Of a stretch of 64,000 bases of DNA, positions 1-8,915 are shown in pieces (the first letter of the stretch is position 1; each line of letters begins with the position of its first letter). The stretch is taken from NCBI GenBank assembly GCA_903900845.1, contig CAIUOU010000083.1, forward strand, positions 1-64,000, read 5' to 3'. The notes beneath the pieces are model-generated. The model made no database searches and was not told where the DNA came from. It saw nothing but the letters and a program-made list of their open reading frames with translations. The translations under genes were made by a program, and so were the position numbers. The stretch is from an uncultured Opitutia bacterium. Its GTDB lineage: Bacteria > Verrucomicrobiota > Verrucomicrobiia > Opitutales > Opitutaceae.

Positions 1-369
1 CGATCCGGTGCCGCCGTGCAACACGAGGCCGGGTTGCCCGCCGGTCGCGAGCTCGAGCACGGGATGCGAGTCATCGGCCGAGAACGTGCGCCCGCAATCC
101 GTGAACGTGGCGACGGTCTCGCTCCAGAAGGAGCGGTTGCCGGCGGAGTACAGGTGCGTGCGGGTGATGCTGGCGCCGAGCGCCAAACGACGCGCCTCGG
201 CGCGGAGCGCGTCGATCACACCGACCACGACCGCGCGGGCGGCGGCAGGCCCGGCGACATTGGGATTGCAGCCCGGGCCAACGTGTCGGGCGACGATCGC
301 GCCGGTGGCGTCGAGCAGGATGCCCTCCGTCTTGGTGCCGCCACCGTCGATGCCGATCCGGAATTCCAT
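1..369 (-). CDS. BadF/BadG/BcrA/BcrD-type ATPase / N-acetylglucosamine kinase-like protein (N-terminal part; runs off the window edge)
   Basis: Minus-strand reading from ATG at 369 gives MEFRIGIDGGGTKTEGILLDATGAIVARHVGPGCNPNVAG..., with the ASKHA phosphate-1 motif DGGGTKT. No stop before coordinate 1, so it is absent from the ORF track. Confidence 0.85.
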   Translation of the reverse strand, partial: MEFRIGIDGGGTKTEGILLDATGAIVARHVGPGCNPNVAGPAAARAVVVGVIDALRAEARRLALGASITRTHLYSAGNRSFWSETVATFTDCGRTFSADDSHPVLELATGGQPGLVLHGGTGS

Positions 370-448
370 GGTGAAAGGGGGGTTGGTTCAGGTGACGCGG
401 CGGAGCGGCAACCAAAGCGCTAGGTCGAGGAGTCGAGCCTCGGGTCGC

Positions 449-666
449 AACGCGCTCCCGACTCGCTCCGCGGGTGAGTAACCACGGATGGACACGGATC
501 GACACGGATAAGGAGGGCTCGTGGTAGCCGCGGCTGCTTGCCCGCCTGAGGAGGGTTCACCCGCCTGAGGCGGGCTGCCGCGGATGATGTCGTCGACCTG
601 ACTGCCGCCGGCGTTTCCGAAAGCACCAGATTTTTAACCGCGGATTTCGCGGACCACGCGGATAAA
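449..666. repeat. Modular intergenic repeat element, locus 1
   Basis: Order: gcgctcccg..ctccgcgggtgagtaaccacggatgg / acacggat..gacacggataaggagg / gtagccgcggctg / ttcacccgcctgaggcgggct / ttaaccgcggatttcgcgg..cgcggataaa. Confidence 0.75.
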
Positions 667-944
667 TGCGAAGATAGCTCCACCGATGGGTTTCGCTCCG
701 AAACCACCCGATTCTGAGGTATCGCACTGCGGACTAGGCGGAACATGGAACTCCCCGCCTTCTCTCCGTTACCTCCGTTTGCTCCTGTTGGCTGGTTTGA
801 AACAGGAGGAAACGGAGTCCACGGAGACGAACCCTCCGCGAGCATACCCTTCGTTTCCACTCGGTGTCTCCGTGCCTCCGTGGTGAAAAAAGTCCGCGCT
901 GGGTTCAGGCGTGGGTGCACGGGCTTCGGCGGGCCGGTTGATCC

Positions 945-1673
945 TCAGGCGAGCTGCTTGCTCAGACGGAGCTTGTACTTCTCGCCGACGGCGCGGTTGT
1001 GCTCGATGGCGCCGGGCACGTTCTGGCTGCGGAGCACGGGCAGCGGGTGCCCGCGCTCGTTGAGCCACTCCATCGTCGCGAGCATGAGCCAGTTGAGGAG
1101 CGAGCAGCCGATGAACGTGCTGGTGGGGCCGCTGGAGATGGTCGCGTTGACCGCCATGATCGCGTCGCCGGGCACGCCGCCGTTGTCGAGCACGTGGTCG
1201 GCGACGGCGTGGAGGTTGCGACCCGCGGGGTGGACGGTGCGCGCGGTGGTCGACATCGCGACGGAACAGAGCCCGACGACGACGCAGCCCTTGCCCTTGG
1301 CGTAATGCGCGACCTCGAGGGGCGAGGAGTTTTTCCCGGAGTTGGAAATGACGATGACGACCTCGCCGGCCCGCAGGCCGTACTGGCGGTCGTAACGCTC
1401 GGCGAGGGTGGTGCCGTAGCCGACGAGGTTCTCGATGAAGCCGGCGGTGGGATCCGGGATGGAGCCGATGCAGACCAGGCCGCCGGCGCGGCCGACGACC
1501 TCTCGGGCGATGATGTCGCTGTGGCCGGAGCCGAAAGTGTGGACCATGCCGCCGCCCGCGATGCTGGCGCCGAGCACCGGCGCGAGACGCGCGATGGTAG
1601 CGGCGTTGCGCTCGCGGGCGACGGCGAGCATCTCGAGCGTCTTCGTGTAATAGGCGTCGGCGAGCGGGGACAT
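945..1673 (-). CDS. SIS-domain sugar-phosphate isomerase/binding protein
   Basis: ORF 945..1760, likely start MSPLADAYYTKTLEML. Contains GGGMVHTFGSGHSDI and VIVISNSGKNSSPLEVA, typical of SIS domains. Same strand and upstream of the BadF-type kinase. Confidence 0.85.
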   Translation of the reverse strand: MSPLADAYYTKTLEMLAVARERNAATIARLAPVLGASIAGGGMVHTFGSGHSDIIAREVVGRAGGLVCIGSIPDPTAGFIENLVGYGTTLAERYDRQYGLRAGEVVIVISNSGKNSSPLEVAHYAKGKGCVVVGLCSVAMSTTARTVHPAGRNLHAVADHVLDNGGVPGDAIMAVNATISSGPTSTFIGCSLLNWLMLATMEWLNERGHPLPVLRSQNVPGAIEHNRAVGEKYKLRLSKQLA

Positions 1674-2167
1674 GGCGCAGGAAATGAGGCAGCCCGCGAC
1701 GGAGGGAAAGCCGGAACGTGGCGCTGTGCTTTGGCAGCACAGCAACCAACCGTTCACCACGGAGCCACGGAGGCACAGAGAACGGGAGCGAATCCGGGCA
1801 TCAGGGACCCGGGGAAGAACGGCTCACGCTCTAGGTATCGTAATCGGTGAATCAGGCCGTGTAGCCGCGGCTGCTGCCGCGGACCAGTAGGACAGAGATC
1901 CCCGCGCAGCTATTTCGTTCTCCGGCCTCGTTATGGTCCGCGGCTGACAGCCGCGGCTACACCGGACCAGGCAGCGGCACACCGGATCAGGCAGCGGCAA
2001 TCGTCTGAAAATTTCGCGCGTTCCGTGAACTCCGTAGGCAAAATCCGTTTCGGAAATCCAGTCTCCCCCACTCCCCTTCGCTTTCCCCCATCCCTCCCGG
2101 CGCGGCCTCACCGCGCCGGGATTGAAGCGCCTTGCGGCGTACGACGGCGGCCCTACGGTCCGCGCCC

Positions 2168-2626
2168 GTGATCCGCGGCATCGACCATATCAACCTCGTG
2201 GTGGCCGACCTCGAGCGCTCGGTGCGTTTCTACACCGAGGTGCTGGGCTTCCGGAAAACGGCCGATGTGGTGATGGAAGGCGCGTGGATCGAGGAGATCA
2301 TCGGCTTGCGCGGCGTACGCGGGCTGGTGGCGTTCGTGGAGGCGCCCGGCGGCGGGCCGCGCATCGAGCTGCTGCAGTACGTGGCGCCGACCGGAGCGGT
2401 CCTCCCAGAGACCTCGCGGGCCAACACCCACGGGTTGCGCCACCTCGCGTTCCGCGTCGACGACATCGCGGCGATGGCCGCGCGACTCCGGGCCGCAGGC
2501 GTGACGCTCTTCAGCGATCCGGTGCGCGTGCCCGCCGGCGTCGTGAAATTCGCCGCGGGCGACAAGACCCTGCTCTACTTCCTCGACCCCGACGGCGTGA
2601 TCCTCGAGCTGGCCGAATACCGGTAA
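2168..2626 (+). CDS. VOC family (glyoxalase/bleomycin resistance-like) protein
   Basis: VIRGIDHINLVVADLERSVRFYTEVLGFRKT...ALLYFLDPDGVILELAEYR-type VOC signature (TLLYFLDPDGVILELAEYR in this protein). GTG start at 2168 within ORF 2132..2626. Confidence 0.8.
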   Translation: MIRGIDHINLVVADLERSVRFYTEVLGFRKTADVVMEGAWIEEIIGLRGVRGLVAFVEAPGGGPRIELLQYVAPTGAVLPETSRANTHGLRHLAFRVDDIAAMAARLRAAGVTLFSDPVRVPAGVVKFAAGDKTLLYFLDPDGVILELAEYR

Positions 2627-2800
2627 GAGCGAGCCGGGCTAAAGGCGATAGGCGAGAGGCGATCGGCGACGATCGTACCCTTAACCCATGACCGGTTTGC
2701 TCTGCTCGGTACGCTGCCCGTCGTAGGCTTGGCGGAGGCGGGTCGCCCCTTTGTTCCCCTCCCCGGCCTTCCTGTTCAAAAGCTCCGGCGTCCGCCTTTC

Positions 2801-2860
2801 GTCCCTCAGTCCCTCGTCCCTTAGTCCCTTGTCCCTTAGTCCCTTGTCCCTTAGTCCCTC
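2801..2860. repeat. Short tandem repeat, 15-bp unit (TTAGTCCCTTGTCCC)
   Basis: Direct reading: tccctcagtccctcgtccc ttagtcccttgtccc ttagtcccttgtccc ttagtccctcc, just past the tex stop codon. Confidence 0.9.
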
Positions 2861-2868
2861 CCCGGCCC

Positions 2869-5232
2869 TCACCGCTTCTTCTTCAGCGCGGCGCTGAACC
2901 AATCGCCGGAGAGGTTTTGCGGCGGAAGCGGCGCGGCGGGGGCCGATGGCCGCGGACCACCGCCGGGACGCGACCCGGGACTGGTGCGAGGACCGGAGGC
3001 GCCGGGTGCAGTCTTCGGGCCCAACACAGGATTGCTGCGCATGGAGAGCGCGATGCGCTGCCGCGGCAAATCAACCTCCAGCACCGTGACCATCACCTTC
3101 TGCTGCGGCTTCACGACCTCGGCGGGGTCCTTCACGAAGGAGTCGGCCAGCTGGCTCACGTGCACGAGGCCGTCCTGGTGCACACCGACGTCGACGAACG
3201 CGCCGAACGCCGTGACGTTGGTGACGATGCCGGGCAGTTTCATGCCGGGCCGCAGGTCCCCGGGCTTGTTCACGCCCTCGGTGAAGCTGAACGCCTCGAA
3301 TTTCTCGCGTGGGTCGCGGCCGGGCTTGGCGAGTTCGGCGAGGATATCGTTCAGCGTCGGCAGGCCGACCTCCGGTGTGACGTACTTCTCGGGCCGAATG
3401 CGGGCGCGCAGCGTCCCGTCGCGCATCAGGTCGCCAACGGTGGCGCCGACGTCGGCCGCCATGCGCTCGACCAGCGCGTAACGCTCGGGGTGGACGGCGC
3501 TGCCGTCGAGCGGGTGGGCGCCATCGCGGATGCGGAGGAAGCCGGCGGCCTGCTCGAACGCCTTCGGCCCGAGACGCGGCACCTCGCGCAGATCGGCGCG
3601 GGAACGGAAGGCGCCCTTCTCGTTGCGGCGCGCGACGATCGCGGCGGCGGTCGCGGCGTTGAGCCCCGAGACGTAGCTGAGCAGTTGCTTGGACGCGGTG
3701 TTGAGCTCCACGCCGACGCCGTTCACGGCGCTGACAACGGTGTCGTCGAGGGAACGCTTGAGCGCGGTCTGCTCGACGTCGTGCTGGTACTGGCCGACGC
3801 CGATCGACTTGGGATCGAGTTTCACGAGCTCGGCGAGCGGATCCATGAGCCGGCGGCCGATGGAGACGGCGCCGCGCACCGTGAGGTCGTGGTCGGGGAA
3901 CTCCTCCCGGGCGACCTCACTGGCGGAGTAGATCGAGGCGCCGGACTCGTTGACCATCACCAGCGGGATGGAGGCGGGCAGGCCGAGGGTGCGGACAAAC
4001 GCCTCGGTCTCGCGGCCGGCGGTGCCGTTGCCGATGGCGATGGCCTCGACCTTGAAGAAGTTGACGAAGCCGAGCAGTTTCTCGCGCGCCTCGGAAGGAT
4101 CGCGGTCGGGGAACACGACGTCGTTGTGGAGCAGCTTTCCCTGCCGATCGAGGAGCACGGTCTTGCAGCCGGTACGGAACCCCGGGTCGATGGCCATGAC
4201 CGCGCGCTGGCCCAGCGGGGCGGCAAGGAGCAGCTCGCGGAGATTGCCGGTGAAGACGCGGATCGCGGCCTCGTCGGCGCGCTTCTTGGACTCGAGCCGC
4301 ATCTCGGTCTCCATCGCGGGGCACAGGAGCCGCTTGCAGGCGTCCTGGACGGCGAGCACGACTTGGTCGGCGGCGGGATTACGGCCGCGGACGAAAAGCG
4401 CCTGCACGGCGGCGAACGCCGCGCTCTCGTCGGGCAACTGCACGCGCAGCATGAGAAACAGCTCCTTTTCGCCCCGTCGCATCGCGAGCACGCGGTGCGA
4501 CGGGGCCTTGGCGAGCGGCTCGCTCCAGTCGAAGTAGTCCTTGAACTTCGCGGCCTCGGGGTCGGCCTCCTTGCCGGAGAGAACCTTGGTGGAGATCACG
4601 GCGTCCTTCTGGAACACCGCCCGGAGGCGGGCCCGGGCGTCCTTGTCGTCGCTTACGCGCTCGGCGATGATGTCGCGCGCCCCGGCGAGGGCCTCATCGA
4701 CGGAAGCGATCCGCGCGGGCTGGTTCTTGCCATCGTCGGGCACGTACTCACGGCCGACGTGGGCCTGGGCGGCGGCGTTGACGTCGGTGGCGGCGTCCTG
4801 GGCGAACAGCAGGTCGGCAAGCGGCTCAAGGCCCTTCTCGCGGGCGATGGTGGCGCGGGTGCGTTTCTTCGGACGGAACGGCAGGTAGATGTCCTCGAGC
4901 GCGGTGAGGGTGTCGGCGCCGGCGATCGCCTTGGCGAGGGCGTCGGTGAGCAGGTTGCGTTCCTTGAGTGAGGCGAGGATGGACGCGCGGCGTTCGTCGA
5001 CGGCCCGCATCTGCTCGAGGCGGTCGCGGATGGCGAGCACCTGCACCTCGTCGAGCTCGCCGGTGGCCTCCTTGCGGTAGCGCGCGATGAACGGCACGGT
5101 GGCTCCCTCGGCGAGCAACTGCGCCGTGGCGGCGACCTGGAAGACCTTGACGTTGAGCTCGCCGGCGAGGCGGAGCACGTGGTCGGCGTTGGGCGGAGGC
5201 TGGGTGGAGGCCGGGGCGGCGACGGCGGACAT
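2869..5232 (-). CDS. tex: Tex-family RNA-binding transcription accessory protein (S1 domain)
   Basis: 787 aa. Tex N-terminal ATVPFIARYRKEATGELDEVQV, YqgF-like MAIDPGFRTGCKTVLLD, helix-hairpin-helix region, C-terminal S1 domain GIVTNVTAFGAFVDVGVHQDGLVHVSQL. Confidence 0.97.
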   Translation of the reverse strand: MSAVAAPASTQPPPNADHVLRLAGELNVKVFQVAATAQLLAEGATVPFIARYRKEATGELDEVQVLAIRDRLEQMRAVDERRASILASLKERNLLTDALAKAIAGADTLTALEDIYLPFRPKKRTRATIAREKGLEPLADLLFAQDAATDVNAAAQAHVGREYVPDDGKNQPARIASVDEALAGARDIIAERVSDDKDARARLRAVFQKDAVISTKVLSGKEADPEAAKFKDYFDWSEPLAKAPSHRVLAMRRGEKELFLMLRVQLPDESAAFAAVQALFVRGRNPAADQVVLAVQDACKRLLCPAMETEMRLESKKRADEAAIRVFTGNLRELLLAAPLGQRAVMAIDPGFRTGCKTVLLDRQGKLLHNDVVFPDRDPSEAREKLLGFVNFFKVEAIAIGNGTAGRETEAFVRTLGLPASIPLVMVNESGASIYSASEVAREEFPDHDLTVRGAVSIGRRLMDPLAELVKLDPKSIGVGQYQHDVEQTALKRSLDDTVVSAVNGVGVELNTASKQLLSYVSGLNAATAAAIVARRNEKGAFRSRADLREVPRLGPKAFEQAAGFLRIRDGAHPLDGSAVHPERYALVERMAADVGATVGDLMRDGTLRARIRPEKYVTPEVGLPTLNDILAELAKPGRDPREKFEAFSFTEGVNKPGDLRPGMKLPGIVTNVTAFGAFVDVGVHQDGLVHVSQLADSFVKDPAEVVKPQQKVMVTVLEVDLPRQRIALSMRSNPVLGPKTAPGASGPRTSPGSRPGGGPRPSAPAAPLPPQNLSGDWFSAALKKKR

Positions 5233-5556
5233 CAGGAAAAGCCGCCGAGCACACGTCGCGGCCGCGGCGGGGCAATCCGGAAACGACGCGATCGAAGAAT
5301 CGGGCCGCCGTGCCGCGACGAAGTCGGGCGTGAATCCAGTGCCGCGGGCGGCCCCTCAAACCGGCTCGGGAATCCCAACGGCGAGCGGAGGCGAGAAGGT
5401 CGAGGCGCGGCGTGGCGAGAACGAGGAGCAACGGTGAGAGCAGCCGAGACGGGCTCCTGGGAGCACGGCGGGAAGAAACCGCTGGCCGCCGTGAATAACG
5501 CGGCCAGGCGCGAGGGCTGCGCTTGCCTCGCCGCGGGCTTCCGGCATCCCCGAAAC

Positions 5557-7227
5557 GTGCCCCCGATCCCTCGCCTCACGTTCCTCGCGGCGTTTTTCGC
5601 CCTCCTTGCCCCGGCGGTGTTTTCCGCCGAGCCGCCCAAGCTCGCGGTGGTGATCGTGATCGACCAGTTCCGCGGGGATTATCTCGCGAAGTTCGGCCCG
5701 TATTTCGGCGAAGGCGGTTTCCGCCGGCTGCTCGCGAACGGGGTGAACTACACCCAATGCCATTACCGCCACGCGGCGACGCTCACGGCGCCCGGCCACG
5801 CGACCATCCTCACCGGCACGACGCCCGACACCCACGGCATCACGGCCAACGACTGGCTGGACCGCGCGACGTGGGAGATGCGCAACTGCGTGGAAGACGG
5901 CTCGTCGCCACTGGTGGGAATATCCCCGGCCGAGCTCGGCCCGGTGGCGGCCGCCGCCCCGGAGAAGACCGGGCGCTCGCCGCGGACACTCCTCGCGGCG
6001 ACGCTGAGCGACGAGCTCAAGCAGCGTTTCGGCGCGAAGGCGCGGGTTTTCGCGGTCGCGAACAAGGACCGCTCGGCGCTGCTGCTCGGCGGACAGAAAC
6101 CCGACGGCGCGTACTGGGACGAGAACGGCCGCTTCGTGACCTCACGCCACTACCGCCCCGACCTGCCGGCGTGGGTGCGGGCCTTCAACGCCGGCAACCC
6201 GGTGACCGGCCGCTTCGGCGCGACCTGGGACCGCGTGCTGGACCGCGAGGTTTACGACCGCCTCCAGGGACCCGACGACGGGCCGGGCGAAGCCGACACC
6301 GCAGGCCTCGGCCGCACTTTTCCGCGCCGGATCGACGGCGGTCTCAAGCAACCCGGCCCCGCGTTTTTCACGGCGTTCGACAATTCCCCCTTCAGCACCG
6401 AAGTGCTCGGTGAGCTCGCGGAACGAGCGGTGACGGAAGAGAAACTCGGCCGCGGCGAGGCCACGGATCTCCTGGCCGTGAGCTTCGCGCAGATCGACAC
6501 CGCCGGCCACAATTACGGCCCCGACAGCCACGAGGTGATGGACTCCGTGGTGCGCATCGACCGTACGCTGGCGCGGCTGCTCGCCCACCTCGACCGCGAG
6601 GTCGGGCTGGCGCGGTGCGTCTTCGTGCTGACGGCGGACCACGGCATCATGCCGCTGCCGGAGCACGTGCAGCGCACGCAACCCGGCACCCCCGCCGGCC
6701 GCGTGAAGCCGGCGGAGATGGACGCCATCGCGGTCAAGGCCCTGGAAGCCCGCTTCGGCGCCGTGCCGAAGGGCGAAGCGTGGTTCACGCGGGACGGCGC
6801 GGGTGTGCACCTGCGGTCGACGGCGCTGGCCGCACGCGGCGCCGCGGCCGCGGAGGCGGCCCGGCTGGTGCGCGACGCCTGGGCGAAGCTGCCCTACATC
6901 GCCGCGGTGCACACCCGCGAGGAACTGCTGGCGACGCCGCGCGACGCGGCCGGCATCATCGGCGCGCTGCGGCGGGGCTATCGCGCCGCCAATGACCGCG
7001 ACGTCGTTTACGCCTTCCACCGCAACTTTGTCGCCAAGTCGGGCGCAGGCGTCAGCCACGGTTCGCCGCACGATTACGAGACCCACGTGCCGCTGGTTTT
7101 CTCCGGTCCCGGCGTGCCGCGCGGGGAGCGCGCGGAGCGGGTTTCGGTGGAGGACCTCGCCCCGACGCTGGCGGCGCTGATCGGGGTGCCCGCGCCGGCG
7201 ACGGCGACGGGCCGCCGGCTGTTCTGA
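5557..7227 (+). CDS. Alkaline phosphatase family / type I phosphodiesterase-nucleotide pyrophosphatase, secreted
   Basis: Signal peptide LTFLAAFFALLAPAVFSA, then LAVVIVIDQFRGDYLAKF, TAPGHATILTG, FVLTADHGIMPLPEH. GTG start at 5557 inferred within ORF 5179..7227. Confidence 0.85.
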   Translation: MPPIPRLTFLAAFFALLAPAVFSAEPPKLAVVIVIDQFRGDYLAKFGPYFGEGGFRRLLANGVNYTQCHYRHAATLTAPGHATILTGTTPDTHGITANDWLDRATWEMRNCVEDGSSPLVGISPAELGPVAAAAPEKTGRSPRTLLAATLSDELKQRFGAKARVFAVANKDRSALLLGGQKPDGAYWDENGRFVTSRHYRPDLPAWVRAFNAGNPVTGRFGATWDRVLDREVYDRLQGPDDGPGEADTAGLGRTFPRRIDGGLKQPGPAFFTAFDNSPFSTEVLGELAERAVTEEKLGRGEATDLLAVSFAQIDTAGHNYGPDSHEVMDSVVRIDRTLARLLAHLDREVGLARCVFVLTADHGIMPLPEHVQRTQPGTPAGRVKPAEMDAIAVKALEARFGAVPKGEAWFTRDGAGVHLRSTALAARGAAAAEAARLVRDAWAKLPYIAAVHTREELLATPRDAAGIIGALRRGYRAANDRDVVYAFHRNFVAKSGAGVSHGSPHDYETHVPLVFSGPGVPRGERAERVSVEDLAPTLAALIGVPAPATATGRRLF

Positions 7228-7243
7228 GCGGGAGACGCGCCCC

Positions 7244-8776
7244 GTGCACGGCGTGCTCGCTCTGCTCGCGACGGCCCTGCTGCACGCGGCTGCCGCGACC
7301 CCGGCTGCCGCGACCCCGGCGGGCGCGGCCCCACCGCGGCGGCCGGACGTCCTGTTCATCGCGGTCGATGACCTGAACGACTACATCTCGCCGCTCGACA
7401 ACCATCCCGGCGTCAAGACGCCGCACCTCGAACGGCTCGCCCGGCGCTCGGTCACGTTCGCCAACGCCCACTGCGCGGCGCCCGCCTGCCATCCCTCCCG
7501 GGTCGCGGTGATGACCGGGGTGCATCCCGTGCGGTCGGGCCTGTACCTGAACCTCTTCGGCGCGCACGGGCCCCGCTGGCGCGACGAGTCGCCGGTGCTG
7601 CGCGACGCGGTCGTGCTCTCGCGGCATTTCCGCGACCACGGTTACCGGGCCGCGGGAGGCGGAAAAATTTTCCACGCGCTGCAGTGGACGCCGGGCGACT
7701 CGCAGAACGATCCGGCGGCCTGGGACGCCTACTTCCGCGACCCGCTTGACCCGATCGCCGCCGACTGGCCGCGGCCGCGCCTGCGATCCGACGTCGAGGA
7801 AGGCCTGACTCCCGGGCGCCCGCTCGGCGAACGCCGGCTCTTCGGCGCCGCCCCGCTCGACGTGACGGATGAGGAGACCGGAGACCACAAGGTGGTCGAC
7901 TGGGCCCTCGGCGAGTTAGCGCGGCCGGCGGACCAGCCGCTGTTTCTCGCGGTGGGACTTTTCCGGCCGCACATCCCCTGGGAGGTGCCGCCGAAGTGGT
8001 TCGAGCTGCATCCCCTCAAGGATGTGAAGCTGCCGGAACACCGCCCGGACGACCTCGGCGACGCGCGGGATCACGGCCGGCGCGACTGGCATCGCTGGGT
8101 GGTGGAGAACGGACTCTGGGAGAAATTCGTCCAGGGCTACCTCGCGAGCGTGAGCTACGTGGACCATCAGATCGGCCGGCTGCTCGACGGCCTCGACGCG
8201 TCACCGCGGCGCGAACACACGATCATCGTGCTGTGGAGCGACCACGGCTTCCACCTCGGCGAGAAACAGAACTGGGAGAAATTCGCGCTCTGGGACCAGA
8301 CCACCCGCGTGCCCTGTTTCATCCGCGCGCCGGGCGTGAGCCGCGACGGGGCCAAGACCCGCGCGCCGGTCACGTTGACCGACCTCTACCCGACGCTGTG
8401 CGAACTCGCCGGACTGCCGGTACCGCCGCAATGCGACGGCCTCTCGCTGGTGCCCCAGCTGCGTGATCCGGCAGCCCCGCGCGACCGGCCCGCCCTCACT
8501 TCCTACGTTTTCCGCGGCGATCCCGCACCCTCGCACGCGGTGGCCGACACCCGCCACCGGCTGATCCGCCACGCCAACGGTTTCGAGGAGCTCTACGATC
8601 TCGCGCTTGATCCGCATGAATTCACCAACCGCGCGAACGACCCGGCCCTCGCGGAGGTGAAGGCCCGTCTCACGCGGGACCTGCCCGCGAACGCCGCCGC
8701 GAGCGTCGGCATCCCCGCCGGTTCACCCCTGAATCTCCGCAAGACCCCGGGCAAGAAGGCCAAAGCGGGCCGCTGA
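7244..8776 (+). CDS. Sulfatase (iduronate-2-sulfatase/choline-sulfatase-like), secreted
   Basis: Signal peptide; RPDVLFIAVDDLNDYISPL; formylglycine motif CHPSR in CAAPACHPSRVAVMTG; LWSDHGFHLGEKQNWEKFALWDQTTRVP. Confidence 0.92.
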   Translation: MHGVLALLATALLHAAAATPAAATPAGAAPPRRPDVLFIAVDDLNDYISPLDNHPGVKTPHLERLARRSVTFANAHCAAPACHPSRVAVMTGVHPVRSGLYLNLFGAHGPRWRDESPVLRDAVVLSRHFRDHGYRAAGGGKIFHALQWTPGDSQNDPAAWDAYFRDPLDPIAADWPRPRLRSDVEEGLTPGRPLGERRLFGAAPLDVTDEETGDHKVVDWALGELARPADQPLFLAVGLFRPHIPWEVPPKWFELHPLKDVKLPEHRPDDLGDARDHGRRDWHRWVVENGLWEKFVQGYLASVSYVDHQIGRLLDGLDASPRREHTIIVLWSDHGFHLGEKQNWEKFALWDQTTRVPCFIRAPGVSRDGAKTRAPVTLTDLYPTLCELAGLPVPPQCDGLSLVPQLRDPAAPRDRPALTSYVFRGDPAPSHAVADTRHRLIRHANGFEELYDLALDPHEFTNRANDPALAEVKARLTRDLPANAAASVGIPAGSPLNLRKTPGKKAKAGR

Positions 8777-8830
8777 AGCGGATGTCAGGCGGCCAGGATT
8801 TCCCCGGCCCAATCGGAGGTTGCTAGGCCT

Positions 8831-8856
8831 TTGGAAAACGGTCATCCGTTTTCCAA
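8831..8856. promoter_or_regulatory. Perfect 11-bp inverted repeat TTGGAAAACGG-TCAT-CCGTTTTCCAA (possible operator or 5'-UTR hairpin)
   Basis: Read directly between the sulfatase stop (8776) and the TBDR start (8916). Arms 8831-8841 and 8846-8856 are perfect reverse complements. Confidence 0.55.
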
Positions 8857-8915
8857 GTCACCCCGACTGCAGCCGGCTCCGGTTGCTTCACCCCCAAGAT
8901 CCCCAAGGCATCCCC

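Noticed and set aside
420-920. ORFs such as RVETKGMLAEGSS..RALLIRVDPCPSVV
   Set aside because: Translations of 'cacggatggacacggat' and 'ccacggag' intergenic repeats. Such peptides (IRVHPWL, RINTDGHG) recur in several frames here and are not genes.
2801-2860. Short tandem repeat as a CRISPR array
   Set aside because: 15-bp unit with no spacers and no cas genes.
2681-2902. Minus-strand ORF with GLRDKGLRDKGLRDEGLRDE repeats
   Set aside because: Simply a translation of the 15-bp tandem repeat at 2801-2860; no start context or domain.
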